From Blautia wexlerae (GTDB lineage: Bacteria; Bacillota; Clostridia; Lachnospirales; Lachnospiraceae), in NCBI RefSeq assembly GCF_013300825.1, contig NZ_JAAIMY010000015.1:16319-80318 (forward strand): DNA of 64,000 nt, in the 5' to 3' direction. A model generated the notes under the pieces. The model ran no database searches, had not been told where the DNA came from, and saw nothing but the letters and a program-made list of their open reading frames with translations. Positions 37,805 to 47,436 of this stretch are shown here, one piece after another. Position numbers and translations under genes: made by a program. The first letter of the stretch is position 1. Each line of letters starts with the position of its first letter.

Positions 37805-38788
37805 TTATTTTCCTCCTAAAAAAATTTTCTGTATACGGATATCCTTTCCTTCCAGCTTCACCATACGGTAGTTGCTGGCGATTCTCGAAAAGGTTCGTTC
37901 GGAATAAGTATCCGAGAAATTTTCCAGTTTCAGATTTGTTGATATGATCGTAGACTTCCTGCGCATGATACGTTCATTTATGCACAAAAACAACTGGGAA
38001 GAGACAAAGCTGTTTGTAAGTTCAGTTCCCAGGTCGTCGATGATCAGCAGATCGCTGTCAAATACAAATTCCGATCCTTCTGTTTTATCTCTGGAGAATT
38101 TGGAGTCTGCCAGCAGTTCAAACAGATCAAATGCGGAAAAGTACATAACGCAATGTGCTGATTCCAGAAGATCATGAGCAATACAGTGAGAAAGAAAAGT
38201 CTTACCCACGCCGGTATCACCGTAAAGAAACAGATTCTCAAAGGAACCGTCAAAATTTTTCACGAAACCTCTGGCAATATCATAAGCTCTCCGGGCCGTT
38301 TCTCTTTCTGTCAGTCCGGTAGCTTCGTTCTTCATTGTATCAGAATAATAATCAAAAGAAAAGTGGTCAAAGTTTTCTTTTTTGAGAATTTCTTTTAAAT
38401 TGGACTGCGTATAGAGCAGTTCTATCTCTGCTTTTTTAAAACAGGTACATTTTTGGCTTCCGACGTAACCGGTATCCTGACAGACCGGACACTTATATGG
38501 AAGTTCCAGATAATTCTCCGGATACGAATTACATACCAGCAGGGCATTGCGCTCCTGAGACAAAAGAGAAATTGCAGCTTTAAGGTCCTCAAGACCTGAT
38601 GATTCTCCGCTTAAGAGTGCTCTTGCTTTTTTTGCGCTCAGAGTGGCAACCTCTTCATCTATTTCGCGGATGCGTGGGATTTTTTTATAAATCTCCTGAG
38701 TACGCTCCTCCAGAATACGTCTGTTCTGAGACTGGGTCTTGCTGTATTCCCGCATGATCGTATCATACTGATAATTCTGTAAAGGCAT
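37805..38788 (-). CDS. dnaI: DnaI/DnaC-like helicase loader ATPase
   Basis: A 327-residue AAA+ ATPase expected to load the replicative helicase. A Cys-rich zinc-finger-like stretch (YKCPVCQDTGYVGSQKCTCF, about 93-112) precedes the AAA+ core with Walker A LYGDTGVGKTFLSH (about 190-203), Walker B DLLIIDDLGTE and sensor 1 IISTNL. This order matches DnaI of Bacillus. It follows the dnaD-like gene by 67 bases, which supports a role in replication initiation rather than an IstB transposition helper; no transposase is near. Confidence 0.88.
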   Translation of the reverse strand: MPLQNYQYDTIMREYSKTQSQNRRILEERTQEIYKKIPRIREIDEEVATLSAKKARALLSGESSGLEDLKAAISLLSQERNALLVCNSYPENYLELPYKCPVCQDTGYVGSQKCTCFKKAEIELLYTQSNLKEILKKENFDHFSFDYYSDTMKNEATGLTERETARRAYDIARGFVKNFDGSFENLFLYGDTGVGKTFLSHCIAHDLLESAHCVMYFSAFDLFELLADSKFSRDKTEGSEFVFDSDLLIIDDLGTELTNSFVSSQLFLCINERIMRRKSTIISTNLKLENFSDTYSERTFSRIASNYRMVKLEGKDIRIQKIFLGGK

Positions 38789-38855
38789 AACCTCACACCC
38801 TTTCGTTTGTTTTTTGTAGCTGTTCAGTGGTTTTCAGACTGCTATATCACTGCTG

Positions 38856-39938
38856 TTACTGATTCAGTAATTTCTTCTCATATTCATTAAAGTCGTACTG
38901 TCTCTGATGAAAATTGTTAAACCTGTTTGAAGCAGTTGGTTTTTGGGCTGTTTTTCGCTGGGTATTCTTTTCCAGCTTCTGGCGCTGATGTTGGGCATCG
39001 AGAAGCCGGACATCTGCAAGTGTGCGGACATTTTTATCTTTCCATCCGGAGAGAATCTTATCCGCATACTGGAAACTGGGCTGTCCTGTGGAGAGAACTG
39101 TGCGGCTGCAGGCTTCCTGGATAATATCCATGGTAAAGCCATAGTCATTCAGCCAGGTGTTCATAAGAGAAACTTCTGTATCTACAGGATTTCGTCCGCT
39201 GATCCCCATTGACCTGAAAATGGTAAAATATTCCTTTGCATAACGGGAATTTGCTTCTTTTGCCATAGTGACAGTGGTGATTCCCTCATCTGCCCAAGCA
39301 AGAGCGACGGTTTCTATGTAACGCATACTCTTATGTCCGCGGCTGACGCTGTATTCGATCAGATATTCGATCAGATCAGGTGAGAATTTCAGCTCATCAT
39401 AGAAAAACAGAATCTTTTTCATTTCAGTAGGGGTAAGGGTTTTGCCGAGATACTGTTCTGCAATATAAAGGAGCTGTACGATCTCATCATTTTGCTTTAA
39501 TTCTTTTACACGGTCAGGAGAGAGCGAAGAGGTTGTCCTGGCAGTCTGTTTCACGGGCTGTGCCGGCGCAGACGAAGCCTGTGCCTCTGTTTGGGCAACA
39601 GGTACTGCCTGAACAGGTGCGCCGGGAGATTCTGCTTTTATGGGTGGTACATTAAGTGTAATATCTGCAAGATCTTCATTACTTCTGTAGGTTAAAGTAA
39701 GGAGTTTCTCCTTCTCCCAGTATTTTAGAGCGCGGATGATGTCACGTTCCGTACAGAAGAAATGATCTGCCATCTGCTCCAGACTGAAAGGTACAGAAGC
39801 GTCAGAAAGAAGCCTCAGAAGATAGATATAGACTTTTACAAATTCTCCGTTGGCTTCGGGCATATAGTTGTCTATGAAATTGTTGGTTAATACAGTGACC
39901 TCCGCATTGCGGGAATTCTGTAAAGTGATCATAGCCAT
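38856..39938 (-). CDS. dnaD: DnaD-domain replication initiation protein
   Basis: A 360-residue primosome protein. The N-terminal winged-helix domain (about 10-100: YLLRLLSDASVPFSLEQMADHFFC) is followed by a Pro/Ala/Gln-rich linker (about 105-135) and the C-terminal DnaD/DnaB-II domain with SFQYADKILSGW, matching the YxxxIxxxW DNA-binding motif, then a basic tail. DnaD remodels DNA at the origin with DnaA and recruits helicase via DnaI; the adjoining dnaI-like gene and the DnaA boxes upstream of this gene fit that role. Confidence 0.9.
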   Translation of the reverse strand: MAMITLQNSRNAEVTVLTNNFIDNYMPEANGEFVKVYIYLLRLLSDASVPFSLEQMADHFFCTERDIIRALKYWEKEKLLTLTYRSNEDLADITLNVPPIKAESPGAPVQAVPVAQTEAQASSAPAQPVKQTARTTSSLSPDRVKELKQNDEIVQLLYIAEQYLGKTLTPTEMKKILFFYDELKFSPDLIEYLIEYSVSRGHKSMRYIETVALAWADEGITTVTMAKEANSRYAKEYFTIFRSMGISGRNPVDTEVSLMNTWLNDYGFTMDIIQEACSRTVLSTGQPSFQYADKILSGWKDKNVRTLADVRLLDAQHQRQKLEKNTQRKTAQKPTASNRFNNFHQRQYDFNEYEKKLLNQ

Positions 39939-40060
39939 GAATCTCCACTCTCTTTCATAATAAGATGTCAGGAATAAAAGGAAGTTAGTCCCTGACTTGA
40001 TATCTATGAATTATAGCACAACATTTTTTAAAAGAGAATAGGGGATTTTTGTCGAAGATT

Positions 40061-40272
40061 TCATCCACATTTGAATGTGGATAATGTGGATAATGTGGAA
40101 AGATAAAATTCAGTATATATTATTGGAAACCTGAAAAATGTTGAATTTCAGGGAAAAACAGAGTATTACAGGGGACGAATAATGTCGAATTATGTTAAGT
40201 GATTTATGCACATATACATCCACACAGGCAGACAGATGAAAATGTGTATAACAATGTGGAAAATGTGGATAA
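40061..40272. promoter_or_regulatory. Cluster of about nine DnaA boxes upstream of dnaD
   Basis: Perfect TGTGGATAA (= TTATCCACA) boxes stand at 40076, 40085 and 40264. Matches to TTWTNCACA stand at 40204 (TTATGCACA), 40243 (TTATACACA reversed) and 40255 (TTTTCCACA reversed). Near matches are 40061 (TCATCCACA), 40094 (TGTGGAAAG) and 40216 (ACATCCACA). Boxes at 40076/40085/40094 abut with exactly 9-base spacing, as do 40255/40264. The two groups are about 100 bases apart with AT-rich DNA between. The cluster lies 120-330 bases before the dnaD start, in the same direction as its promoter region. Confidence 0.8.
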
Positions 40273-40532
40273 GTACTCTGGACTACTTTAAATAAAGGAA
40301 GAACTGAGGGGGATAAAATGTTTATAACTTTTTGGAGAAAATTGTCGACAGAGACACAAGGGTTCAGTGTCTTCTATTGCTATAAGTTGGGCGGTTGTAA
40401 AAAACAAGACAATCCAGAAAAAATATTTTCCGAATTGTCCTGTGTAAATTGTTGATATCTATGTCAGGCAGCGGATTGCAAATAACTGTCTGACAACTGC
40501 CTATTATAATAGGAGGTTATCCGTCAGAAACA
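40273..40532. other. Non-coding rest of the murC-dnaD gap
   Basis: No gene is seen. TGTCAGGCAG (40462-40471) and CTGTCTGACA (40487-40496) can form a stem that may end the murC transcript, though no T-run follows on the minus strand. CTATTATAATAG at 40501-40512 is a perfect 12-base palindrome. Nothing else stands out. Confidence 0.5.
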
Positions 40533-41912
40533 TTATTTACCCAGCAGATGTTCTCCGATATTAACAACATCGCCGGCTCCCATGGTGATGAGCAGATCTC
40601 CCTCCTGACAGTTTGCGAGAAGATAATTCTCAATCTCATCAAAGGTCGGGAAATATTCGCAGGGTGTTCCAAGTTCCTGGATACGCTTCTGCAGATCCTC
40701 TGAAGAAATTCCCAGAGTATCGGTTTCTCTTGCAGCATAAATATCTGCAACTACCACATGATCTGCCAGGCTGAGTGCTTTGGCAAATTCCGGAAGCAGA
40801 GCTTTGGTACGGGTATATGTATGTGGCTGGAATACACACCATAATTTTTTATGTGGATAATTGTGTGCGGCATGAAGAGTTGCTTCAATCTCTGTAGGAT
40901 GATGTGCATAATCGTCTACAATCGTAACCCCTGCAACTTCTCCTTTATACTGGAAACGGCGGTCTGTACCTGTGAAGCTTCCAAGTCCCTTGATGATTAC
41001 GTTTTCGGAAAGACCAAGAAGATGGCCAAGGGCAATTGCTGCCAGTGCATTGGAAACATTGTGGATGCCCGGCACTTTCAGATAATAGCTGCCAACCTTA
41101 ACGCCGTTGCGCAGAACAGTGAAGGAAGCATGTCCATATTTGTCGTAAGTGATATCTGCTGCCTGATAATCTGCATCATGTTCCAGACCATAAGTAATCA
41201 CATTACATGGAAGATCCCGGATGATATCTTCATATTTCGGAGTATCTGCATTAATGATCAGTGTACCGTCAGCAGGAAGAAGCTCTGCAAAGCGGCGGAA
41301 GGAATGACGGATATCGTCAATATCCTTAAAGAAATCCAGATGGTCTGCATCCATATTCAGGATAATACTGATCTTCGGGAAAAAGCTCAGAAAGCTGTTG
41401 GTGTATTCACAGGCTTCTGTGACAAAAGTCTCAGAATTGCCCACACGGATGTTTCCGCCGATAGCAGGAAGAATACCTCCCACACTGATGGTCGGGTCAC
41501 AGTCTCCTGCAAGAAGAATGTGAGATACCATAGATGTTGTGGTTGTTTTTCCATGAGTTCCGGAAATGGCAACAGGAGTATCATAATTCCTCATGATCTG
41601 TCCGAGAAGTTCTGCACGTGTGAGCATTGGAAGGCCTTTTTCCTTTGCGCAGGCAAATTCCGGGTTGTCGGGATGGATAGCTGCGGTATATACCACAACA
41701 TCTACGTCATCGGTAATGTTTGTGGCACGCTGTCCGTAATAGATGGTGGCTCCCTTTTTCTCCAGTGCCTGAGTAAGAGGACTGGATTTGGAATCGGAAC
41801 CGGAAATGACAAAATCCTCGCCGAGAAGAATCTCGGCCAGTCCGCTCATGCTGATGCCGCCGATACCGATAAAATGTATATGAAGTGGTTTGTGAAAATC
41901 TATCTGATACAT
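40533..41912 (-). CDS. murC: UDP-N-acetylmuramate--L-alanine ligase
   Basis: ATP-dependent ligase adding L-Ala to UDP-MurNAc, the first step of the stem peptide. The 459-residue protein has the N-terminal IHFIGIGGISMSGLA Rossmann loop, the ATP-binding SGTHGKTTTTSM, and the C-terminal IVDDYAHHPTEI block. AAGGAGA precedes the ATG. It stands alone, not in an mra/mur cluster. Confidence 0.97.
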   Translation of the reverse strand: MYQIDFHKPLHIHFIGIGGISMSGLAEILLGEDFVISGSDSKSSPLTQALEKKGATIYYGQRATNITDDVDVVVYTAAIHPDNPEFACAKEKGLPMLTRAELLGQIMRNYDTPVAISGTHGKTTTTSMVSHILLAGDCDPTISVGGILPAIGGNIRVGNSETFVTEACEYTNSFLSFFPKISIILNMDADHLDFFKDIDDIRHSFRRFAELLPADGTLIINADTPKYEDIIRDLPCNVITYGLEHDADYQAADITYDKYGHASFTVLRNGVKVGSYYLKVPGIHNVSNALAAIALGHLLGLSENVIIKGLGSFTGTDRRFQYKGEVAGVTIVDDYAHHPTEIEATLHAAHNYPHKKLWCVFQPHTYTRTKALLPEFAKALSLADHVVVADIYAARETDTLGISSEDLQKRIQELGTPCEYFPTFDEIENYLLANCQEGDLLITMGAGDVVNIGEHLLGK

Positions 41913-42008
41913 AGTATGTTCTCCTTGATCAATTATTTACAAATCTTTATAAATCCGATAACTGTGAAATATTAGCACAGTTACTGGAACTGTTTTGTCT
42001 GTTTGTTT

Positions 42009-42037
42009 ATTATACTCCCTGTACCTTAAAATGAAAA
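42009..42037 (-). promoter_or_regulatory. Predicted promoter of murC
   Basis: Minus strand TTTTCA, 17-base spacer, perfect TATAAT (plus positions 42009-42014). Between it and murC is a perfect inverted repeat, TAACTGTG (41959-41966) with CACAGTTA (41976-41983), which could be an operator. Confidence 0.5.
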
Positions 42038-42189
42038 GGACTTCTTTTTGTTGATAAAAAATCACAAAAAACGACATTGGATATATAAAAAATGCCTAAT
42101 AATATATCGGCAGAAATACAGGCTGAATAAAAAACGTGTGCAAAAATCATAAAAAAACAAAAAATGAAAAACAAAAATTGTAAATAATG

Positions 42190-42218
42190 TTCACTAACAG
42201 ATGAAAGTGTGTTATAAT
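42190..42218 (+). promoter_or_regulatory. Predicted promoter of glgC-glgD
   Basis: TTCACT, 17-base spacer, perfect TATAAT at 42213-42218, 88 bases before glgC. The rest of the 41913-42305 gap is A-rich and holds the murC promoter and the inverted repeat at 42235. Confidence 0.5.
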
Positions 42219-42234
42219 CAAATAATCATAACCT

Positions 42235-42280
42235 GTAACTGTTCAGTGCCTCGCGAAACAGCAGACTGACGAATAGTTAC
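42235..42280. repeat. Imperfect inverted repeat in glgC leader; member of a dispersed motif family
   Basis: GTAACTGTTCAGT (42235-42247) faces ACTGACGAATAGTTAC (42265-42280) around CCTCGCG. The reverse reading CGCGAGGCACTGAACAGTTAC resembles CGCGAGGTACTGAA at 4293 and the ACTGAACAGTTACG at 56677. Confidence 0.55.
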
Positions 42281-42305
42281 CATAACTACAACAAGAGGTG
42301 ATTGC

Positions 42306-43580
42306 ATGATTAAGAAAGAAATGATAGCTATGCTTCTGGCCGGCGGTCAGGGCAGCAGACTGGGTGTACTGACAGAAAAAGTAGCGAAACCTGCAGTTGC
42401 TTTTGGCGGGAAATATCGTATCATAGATTTTCCCTTAAGTAACTGTATTAATTCAGGCATCGATACAGTGGGTGTATTGACACAGTATCAGCCATTGCGA
42501 CTTAATACACATATCGGAATTGGTATTCCATGGGATCTTGACAGAAACGAAGGTGGTGTAACAGTACTTCCGCCTTACGAGAAGAGCACCAGCAGTGAGT
42601 GGTACACAGGAACAGCCAATGCAATCTTCCAGAATATGGATTACATGGAACAGTATAATCCGGATTATGTCCTGATCTTATCCGGTGACCATATCTATAA
42701 GATGGATTATGAAGTAATGCTTGATTTCCATAAAGCGAATAAAGCGGATGTGACGATTGCCTGTATGCCGGTACCTATTGAGGAAGCAAGCCGTTTTGGT
42801 ATCATGGTAACAGATGACATAGGACGCATTACGGAGTTTGAGGAGAAACCGGAGCATCCAAGCAGCAATCTGGCGTCCATGGGAATTTATATTTTCAGCT
42901 GGCCTGCTTTAAAGGAAGCATTGATGTCTCTGAAGGATCAGAACAGCTGTGATTTTGGCAAACATGTTCTTCCATACTGCAAGGAGAAAGGTGAGAGACT
43001 TTTCGCCTACGAATACAATGGATACTGGAAGGATGTAGGAACACTGGGTTCTTATTGGGAAGCCAATATGGAACTGATCGATATTATTCCGGAATTTAAT
43101 CTCTATGAAGAATTCTGGAAGATTTACACAAAGGGAGATATTATCCCGCCTCAGTATATTTCGGCAGATGCGGTTACAGACAGATGTCTGATCGGTGAGG
43201 GTGCAGAAATTTATGGGGAAATACATAATTCTGTGATCGGACCAAATGTTGTGATCGGAAAAGGCAGCGTGATCCGTGATTCCATTATCATGCGCAATTC
43301 TACCATTGGTGAGGGCGTACAGATGGATAAGGCTATTATTGCCGAGGATGTTACTATTGGAAACAATGTTGTACTGGGATGTGGTGAGGAAGCACCGAAT
43401 GTGCTGAAACCTGCAGTTTATGCATTTGGAATTGCTACGGTTGGTGAACGAAGCGTGATCCCGGATAATGTAAGGGTTGGAAAGAATACAGCAATCTCAG
43501 GCATAACTGTTCCTGAGGATTATCCTGATGGTGAGCTGGCTGGCGGACAGGTGATTACAGCAAAGGACGGTGACGAATAA
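42306..43580 (+). CDS. glgC: Glucose-1-phosphate adenylyltransferase, catalytic subunit
   Basis: Makes ADP-glucose for glycogen from glucose-1-phosphate and ATP. The 424-residue protein has the nucleotide loop [42 protein letters not shown] with the catalytic Asp, EFEEKP, and the C-terminal left-handed beta-helix hexapeptides ([13 protein letters not shown]). AAGAGGTG precedes the ATG. Its stop overlaps the glgD start (TAATG). Confidence 0.97.
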   Translation: MIKKEMIAMLLAGGQGSRLGVLTEKVAKPAVAFGGKYRIIDFPLSNCINSGIDTVGVLTQYQPLRLNTHIGIGIPWDLDRNEGGVTVLPPYEKSTSSEWYTGTANAIFQNMDYMEQYNPDYVLILSGDHIYKMDYEVMLDFHKANKADVTIACMPVPIEEASRFGIMVTDDIGRITEFEEKPEHPSSNLASMGIYIFSWPALKEALMSLKDQNSCDFGKHVLPYCKEKGERLFAYEYNGYWKDVGTLGSYWEANMELIDIIPEFNLYEEFWKIYTKGDIIPPQYISADAVTDRCLIGEGAEIYGEIHNSVIGPNVVIGKGSVIRDSIIMRNSTIGEGVQMDKAIIAEDVTIGNNVVLGCGEEAPNVLKPAVYAFGIATVGERSVIPDNVRVGKNTAISGITVPEDYPDGELAGGQVITAKDGDE

Positions 43581-44698
43581 TGAGAGCGATAGGTATTATT
43601 TTGGCTGGCGGTAATAATAACCGCATGAGAGAATTATCAAATAAGAGGGCAATCGCAGCAATGCCGATCGCCGGAAGCTACAGAAGTATCGACTTCGCAC
43701 TGAGCAACATGGCAAGCTCCCATATTCAGAGAGTTGCTGTTCTGACACAGTACAATGCCCGTTCTCTGAATGAACATTTAAGCTCTTCCAAATGGTGGGA
43801 TTTCGGAAGAAAACAGGGTGGTCTCTTTGTATTTACACCTACGATTACAAAAGAGAACAGTCTGTGGTATCAGGGAACAGCAGATGCTATTTATCAGAAT
43901 CTGGAATTCCTTAAAAGCAGTCATGAACCATATGTAGTGATCGCATCCGGCGACTGTGTTTATAAGATGGATTACAACAAGGTTCTTGAATATCATATTG
44001 CGAAACGTGCAGATGTTACGGTAGTATGCACTACCTGCGATGATCCCAATGAGATTGAGAGATTTGGTGTTCTCCGTATGAATGAGGACTGCAGGATTGA
44101 GGAATTTGAAGAGAAGCCAATGGTTTCTTCTTATAATACAATTTCAACAGGTATCTATGTTATCCGAAGAAGACAGTTGATCGAACTGATCGAGAGAGCT
44201 GCACTGGAAGGCAGACATGATTTTGTAAAGGATATTCTGATCCGCTACAAGAATCTTAAGAGAATCTATGGATATAAGATTGACACATACTGGAGCAATA
44301 TTTCTACAGCGGAAGCATATTATAAGACAAATATGGATTTCCTGAAACCGGAGATCAGAAACTATTTCTTCAAACAGGAACCGACAATTAAGACAAAGAT
44401 TGATGATCTGCCTCCTGCAAAATACAATCCGGGAGCACAGGTGAAGAACAGCCTGGTTGCCAGCGGATGTATTATTAATGGTACGGTGGAGAATTCCGTC
44501 CTTTTTAAAGACGTATTTGTAGGAAATAACTGTGTGATCAAGAACTCTGTGATTTTGAACAATGTATATCTGGGAGATAATACTCATATTGAGAACTGCA
44601 TTGTTGAAAGCCGGGATACTATTCGTGCAAATTCGTATTACTGCGGCGACGGTGAAGTGAAGATCGTCGTAGAGAAAAATGACAGATATATACTGTAA
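43580..44698 (+). CDS. glgD: Glucose-1-phosphate adenylyltransferase, GlgD subunit
   Basis: Partner of GlgC in Firmicutes, forming a mixed tetramer. The 372-residue protein keeps the fold but has a changed nucleotide loop (LAGGNNNRMRELSNKRAIAAM instead of the GSRL type) and ASGDCVYKMDY where GlgC has SGDHIYK, the usual signs of a regulatory rather than catalytic subunit. Translationally coupled to glgC. Confidence 0.95.
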   Translation: MRAIGIILAGGNNNRMRELSNKRAIAAMPIAGSYRSIDFALSNMASSHIQRVAVLTQYNARSLNEHLSSSKWWDFGRKQGGLFVFTPTITKENSLWYQGTADAIYQNLEFLKSSHEPYVVIASGDCVYKMDYNKVLEYHIAKRADVTVVCTTCDDPNEIERFGVLRMNEDCRIEEFEEKPMVSSYNTISTGIYVIRRRQLIELIERAALEGRHDFVKDILIRYKNLKRIYGYKIDTYWSNISTAEAYYKTNMDFLKPEIRNYFFKQEPTIKTKIDDLPPAKYNPGAQVKNSLVASGCIINGTVENSVLFKDVFVGNNCVIKNSVILNNVYLGDNTHIENCIVESRDTIRANSYYCGDGEVKIVVEKNDRYIL

Positions 44699-44747
44699 AT
44701 AAAACAGCCGGATAGATTCGGTAAATCGAAAGGAGTAAATTTGTATC

Positions 44748-45035
44748 ATGAATATTACTGACGTGCGTGTGAGGAAGGTAGCAAAAGAAGGAAAGATGAA
44801 GGCGGTTGTTTCCATAACGATCGATGATGAATTTGTAGTACATGATATTAAGGTGATTGAAGGAGAAAAAGGGTTATTTATTGCTATGCCAAGCCGTAAG
44901 GCAACAGACGGAGAATATCGTGATATTGCACATCCGATCAATTCTGCAACACGTGACAGGATCCAGACAATTATTCTGGACAAGTTCCAGGAAGTTATGG
45001 ATGCGGAATCGGAAGAAGCTGCAGAAGCGGAATAA
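44748..45035 (+). CDS. spoVG: Septation/sporulation regulator SpoVG
   Basis: A small (95-residue) nucleic-acid-binding regulator affecting septation, sporulation and virulence in Firmicutes. The sequence [19 protein letters not shown] and [21 protein letters not shown] is the family hallmark, with an acidic tail ([11 protein letters not shown]). GGAG precedes the ATG. It lies 49 bases after glgD and may be read from the glg promoter. Confidence 0.96.
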   Translation: MNITDVRVRKVAKEGKMKAVVSITIDDEFVVHDIKVIEGEKGLFIAMPSRKATDGEYRDIAHPINSATRDRIQTIILDKFQEVMDAESEEAAEAE

Positions 45036-45072
45036 CCGGTGAATAAAGAACTGTAAACAAATAAGAAGAAGC

Positions 45073-45111
45073 ACAGGCACTGTCTCTGAAAAAGGGCAGT
45101 GCCTGTTTTTT
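45073..45111 (+). terminator. Intrinsic terminator after spoVG
   Basis: ACAGGCACTG (45073-45082) pairs exactly with CAGTGCCTGT (45098-45107), followed by a T-run. Confidence 0.9.
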
Positions 45112-45170
45112 GTTAGCATTGGTGAAAACGCAAAATGTTACATAATTATTACATAAGTTAATAAAAAGTG

Positions 45171-45198
45171 TTGATTTTTTTACGAAATATGATATACT
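45171..45198 (+). promoter_or_regulatory. Predicted promoter of the 3D-domain protein gene
   Basis: TTGATT, 16-base spacer, TATACT, with a G before the -10; 34 bases before the start codon. Confidence 0.5.
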
Positions 45199-45231
45199 GG
45201 GTTTCAGATTAACGAGAAAGGTGATTGATTT

Positions 45232-46569
45232 ATGAAGAAAAAAGTTTTTTCATTACTGCTGGCCGGAATGCTTACTTTTTCTATGGGAACAACTGCATAT
45301 GCAACAGAAGATGCGATTGCTGATATGCAGGCTCAGAAACAGCAGGCAGAAGCCGGACTTGCCCAGACACAGGCGAATATTGATAGCCTTCAGAGCAAGA
45401 AGCAGGAGCTGGAGAACTATCTGTCTGATTTGAATACACAGTATGAAGACCTGACTAATGCAATTTCTGAACTCAGCATACAGGCCGGAGAGAAAGAGAA
45501 TGAGCTGAAACAGCTTCACACAGAATTAAAGAAAGCCAAGAAGGCATTAAATAAACAATATGATGATATGAAGCTCCGCATCCAGTATATGTATGAGAAT
45601 GGCGGTACATCTGCATTAGAGACTTTGCTGTCATCTAAGGATCTTTCTGAGTTCCTCAACAATGCAGAGAGTGTTGCGAAGATTTCCCAGTATGACAGGA
45701 CTATGCTGGAGAAATGCGAGAACCTTCAGAACACTATCAAAGATCAGGAAACAACTGCTGAGGAAGAGAAGGCTGCTATTGATCAGCTTCTTGAAGAGAG
45801 AGCGGCCAAACAGCAGGAGGTTCAGAATCTTGCAGCAAGCACAAGTGATAACATCTCTTCCTATGTAAGCCAGATTAGCGCAAGCCAGGAAGAAGCAGCA
45901 GCACTGACTGCAGAAATCAACAATGCAGATAACAGCATTGCTCAGCTTGTGCAGCAGGCAGAAGAGGAAAAAGCAGCCAGAGAGGCAGCGCAGGCACAGG
46001 CCGAAGCAGAGGCGGCAGCGGCACAGGAACAGGATGCAGAAGAGAGTTCTGATGATTATGAAGAAGATACAGATTCCTATGAGGAAGACTCTTCGGACAG
46101 TCAGGATTCTTCGGAGACTGAAGGATCTGATGATAATTCTGAAGATTCCTATTCTGAAGATTCAGGGGATTCTGCTGATGAAGATATATACGAAGAGAAC
46201 GATGCAGATTCCTATGAGGGAGACTCTGACGGTAGCGAATCAGAAGATACATCTGACAGCCAGGCATCCTCAGACAGTTCTTCCGGTCAGGGAAAATACC
46301 TTGGCAACTTTACATTGACTGCATATTGCAACTGCGCACAGTGCTGCGGTACAGCAGGTAACCTGACAGCCAGCGGAACAGTTCCGACAGCAGGACGTAC
46401 TGTGGCTATGGCGGGAGTACCCTTTGGAACACAGCTTCTGATCAACGGAAATGTATACACAGTAGAGGATCTGGGAACACCTTATGGACATGTTGATATT
46501 TATTGTGACAGCCATTCAGAAGCATTAAGCTTCGGACTTCAGTCTGCTGAGGTTTATCAGTTGAACTGA
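45232..46569 (+). CDS. Secreted coiled-coil protein with C-terminal 3D domain
   Basis: A 445-residue exported wall-associated protein. Signal peptide MKKKVFSLLLAGMLTFSMGT with cleavage near AYATED; a CwlO/PcsB-like coiled coil (about 28-260, with the YMYENGG segment found in those proteins); an acidic Ser/Asp/Glu region (about 265-345); and a 3D (DDD) domain (FTLTAYCNCAQCC ... VEDLG ... HVDIYC) like the lytic transglycosylase domains of MltA/YabE/YocH. The first of the three Asp residues is not obvious (TVAMAGV in its place), so activity is uncertain; Cys pairs may form disulfides. AAAGGTGAT lies before the ATG. Confidence 0.85.
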   Translation: MKKKVFSLLLAGMLTFSMGTTAYATEDAIADMQAQKQQAEAGLAQTQANIDSLQSKKQELENYLSDLNTQYEDLTNAISELSIQAGEKENELKQLHTELKKAKKALNKQYDDMKLRIQYMYENGGTSALETLLSSKDLSEFLNNAESVAKISQYDRTMLEKCENLQNTIKDQETTAEEEKAAIDQLLEERAAKQQEVQNLAASTSDNISSYVSQISASQEEAAALTAEINNADNSIAQLVQQAEEEKAAREAAQAQAEAEAAAAQEQDAEESSDDYEEDTDSYEEDSSDSQDSSETEGSDDNSEDSYSEDSGDSADEDIYEENDADSYEGDSDGSESEDTSDSQASSDSSSGQGKYLGNFTLTAYCNCAQCCGTAGNLTASGTVPTAGRTVAMAGVPFGTQLLINGNVYTVEDLGTPYGHVDIYCDSHSEALSFGLQSAEVYQLN

Positions 46570-46591
46570 TAACAAAACAATAATGTGATTA

Positions 46592-46621
46592 AGAACTCTG
46601 GTAAAACAGGGTTCTTTTTTT
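46592..46621 (+). terminator. Intrinsic terminator
   Basis: AGAACTCTG (46592-46600) pairs with CAGGGTTCT (46607-46615) with one G-T pair, followed by seven T residues. Confidence 0.85.
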
Positions 46622-46740
46622 CGAATTTTTGTCCGGATTGCTATAACATAGGTGGTTTAACTTGAGGATTCAGATGCCTGATGATAAAATGATATATCAG
46701 ATTTATATACGGTAAAATATAATTGGAATGGAGATAAACA

Positions 46741-47436
46741 ATGAGAATCTGTGGCTTTAATAAAACGACATTGCTGGACTATCCGGGAAAGGTAGCCAGT
46801 ACTATATTTCTGGGTGGATGCAATTTCCGCTGTCCGTTCTGTCAGAATGGTATATTGGTTGTGGCTCCCGGAGAACAGCCGGATTACAGTCAGGAGGAAC
46901 TTTTGACTTTTTTGAAAAAAAGAAAGGGGATTCTGGACGGGGTCTGCATTTCAGGAGGGGAACCTACACTGTCAGATGGTCTGGAGGAATTTCTGGGAAA
47001 AATCAAAGAGCTGGGCTATGCTGTTAAACTGGACACCAATGGCTCACGTCCGAAGATTGTAAAACATCTGGCAGAAGCCGGACTGATCGATAAAGTAGCT
47101 ATGGATATCAAAGCCTGTCCGGATAACTATGGAAATCTGACCGGAATAGAAAAGCCTGATATGGACAGTATTTTTGAGACAGCAGATTTTCTGCTGCATG
47201 GGAATCTGGACTATGAATTCAGAACAACAGTAGTACGGGAACTGCATACGCAGAAGGATTTTGAAGAAATCGCCGGGTGGCTGGCAGGAGCGAAAGAATA
47301 TTATCTGCAGGCTTATAAGGACTCAGATGGAGTCCTCAGGCCTGGATATGGAAGCTATACTTTTGAAGAACTTCAGAATTTTCAGAAGATTCTTCAAAAG
47401 ACGATTTTATCTGTGGGAATCCGGGGCATCGATTAA
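46741..47436 (+). CDS. nrdG: Anaerobic ribonucleotide reductase-activating protein (radical SAM)
   Basis: Radical SAM activase expected to form the glycyl radical on anaerobic class III ribonucleotide reductase. The 231-residue protein begins RICGFNKTTLLDYPGKVA and has CNFRCPFCQN, the CxxxCxxC iron-sulfur site (about 27-34), with SGGEPTLS as the SAM-binding segment. It matches the longer activase type (TIGR02495) rather than short NrdG. The reductase gene itself is not in this window. The 3' end overlaps the convergent gene by 30 bases. Confidence 0.9.
   Translation: MRICGFNKTTLLDYPGKVASTIFLGGCNFRCPFCQNGILVVAPGEQPDYSQEELLTFLKKRKGILDGVCISGGEPTLSDGLEEFLGKIKELGYAVKLDTNGSRPKIVKHLAEAGLIDKVAMDIKACPDNYGNLTGIEKPDMDSIFETADFLLHGNLDYEFRTTVVRELHTQKDFEEIAGWLAGAKEYYLQAYKDSDGVLRPGYGSYTFEELQNFQKILQKTILSVGIRGID

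Noticed and set aside
40061..40272. Chromosomal origin of replication (oriC)
   Set aside because: DnaA boxes are present but dnaA, dnaN, rpmH are absent and genes on both sides do not diverge in direction; kept only as a DnaA-box cluster.
45923..46318. Alternative plus-strand frame inside the 3D-domain gene
   Set aside because: Arg/Lys-rich artefact of the acidic low-complexity region read in another frame.
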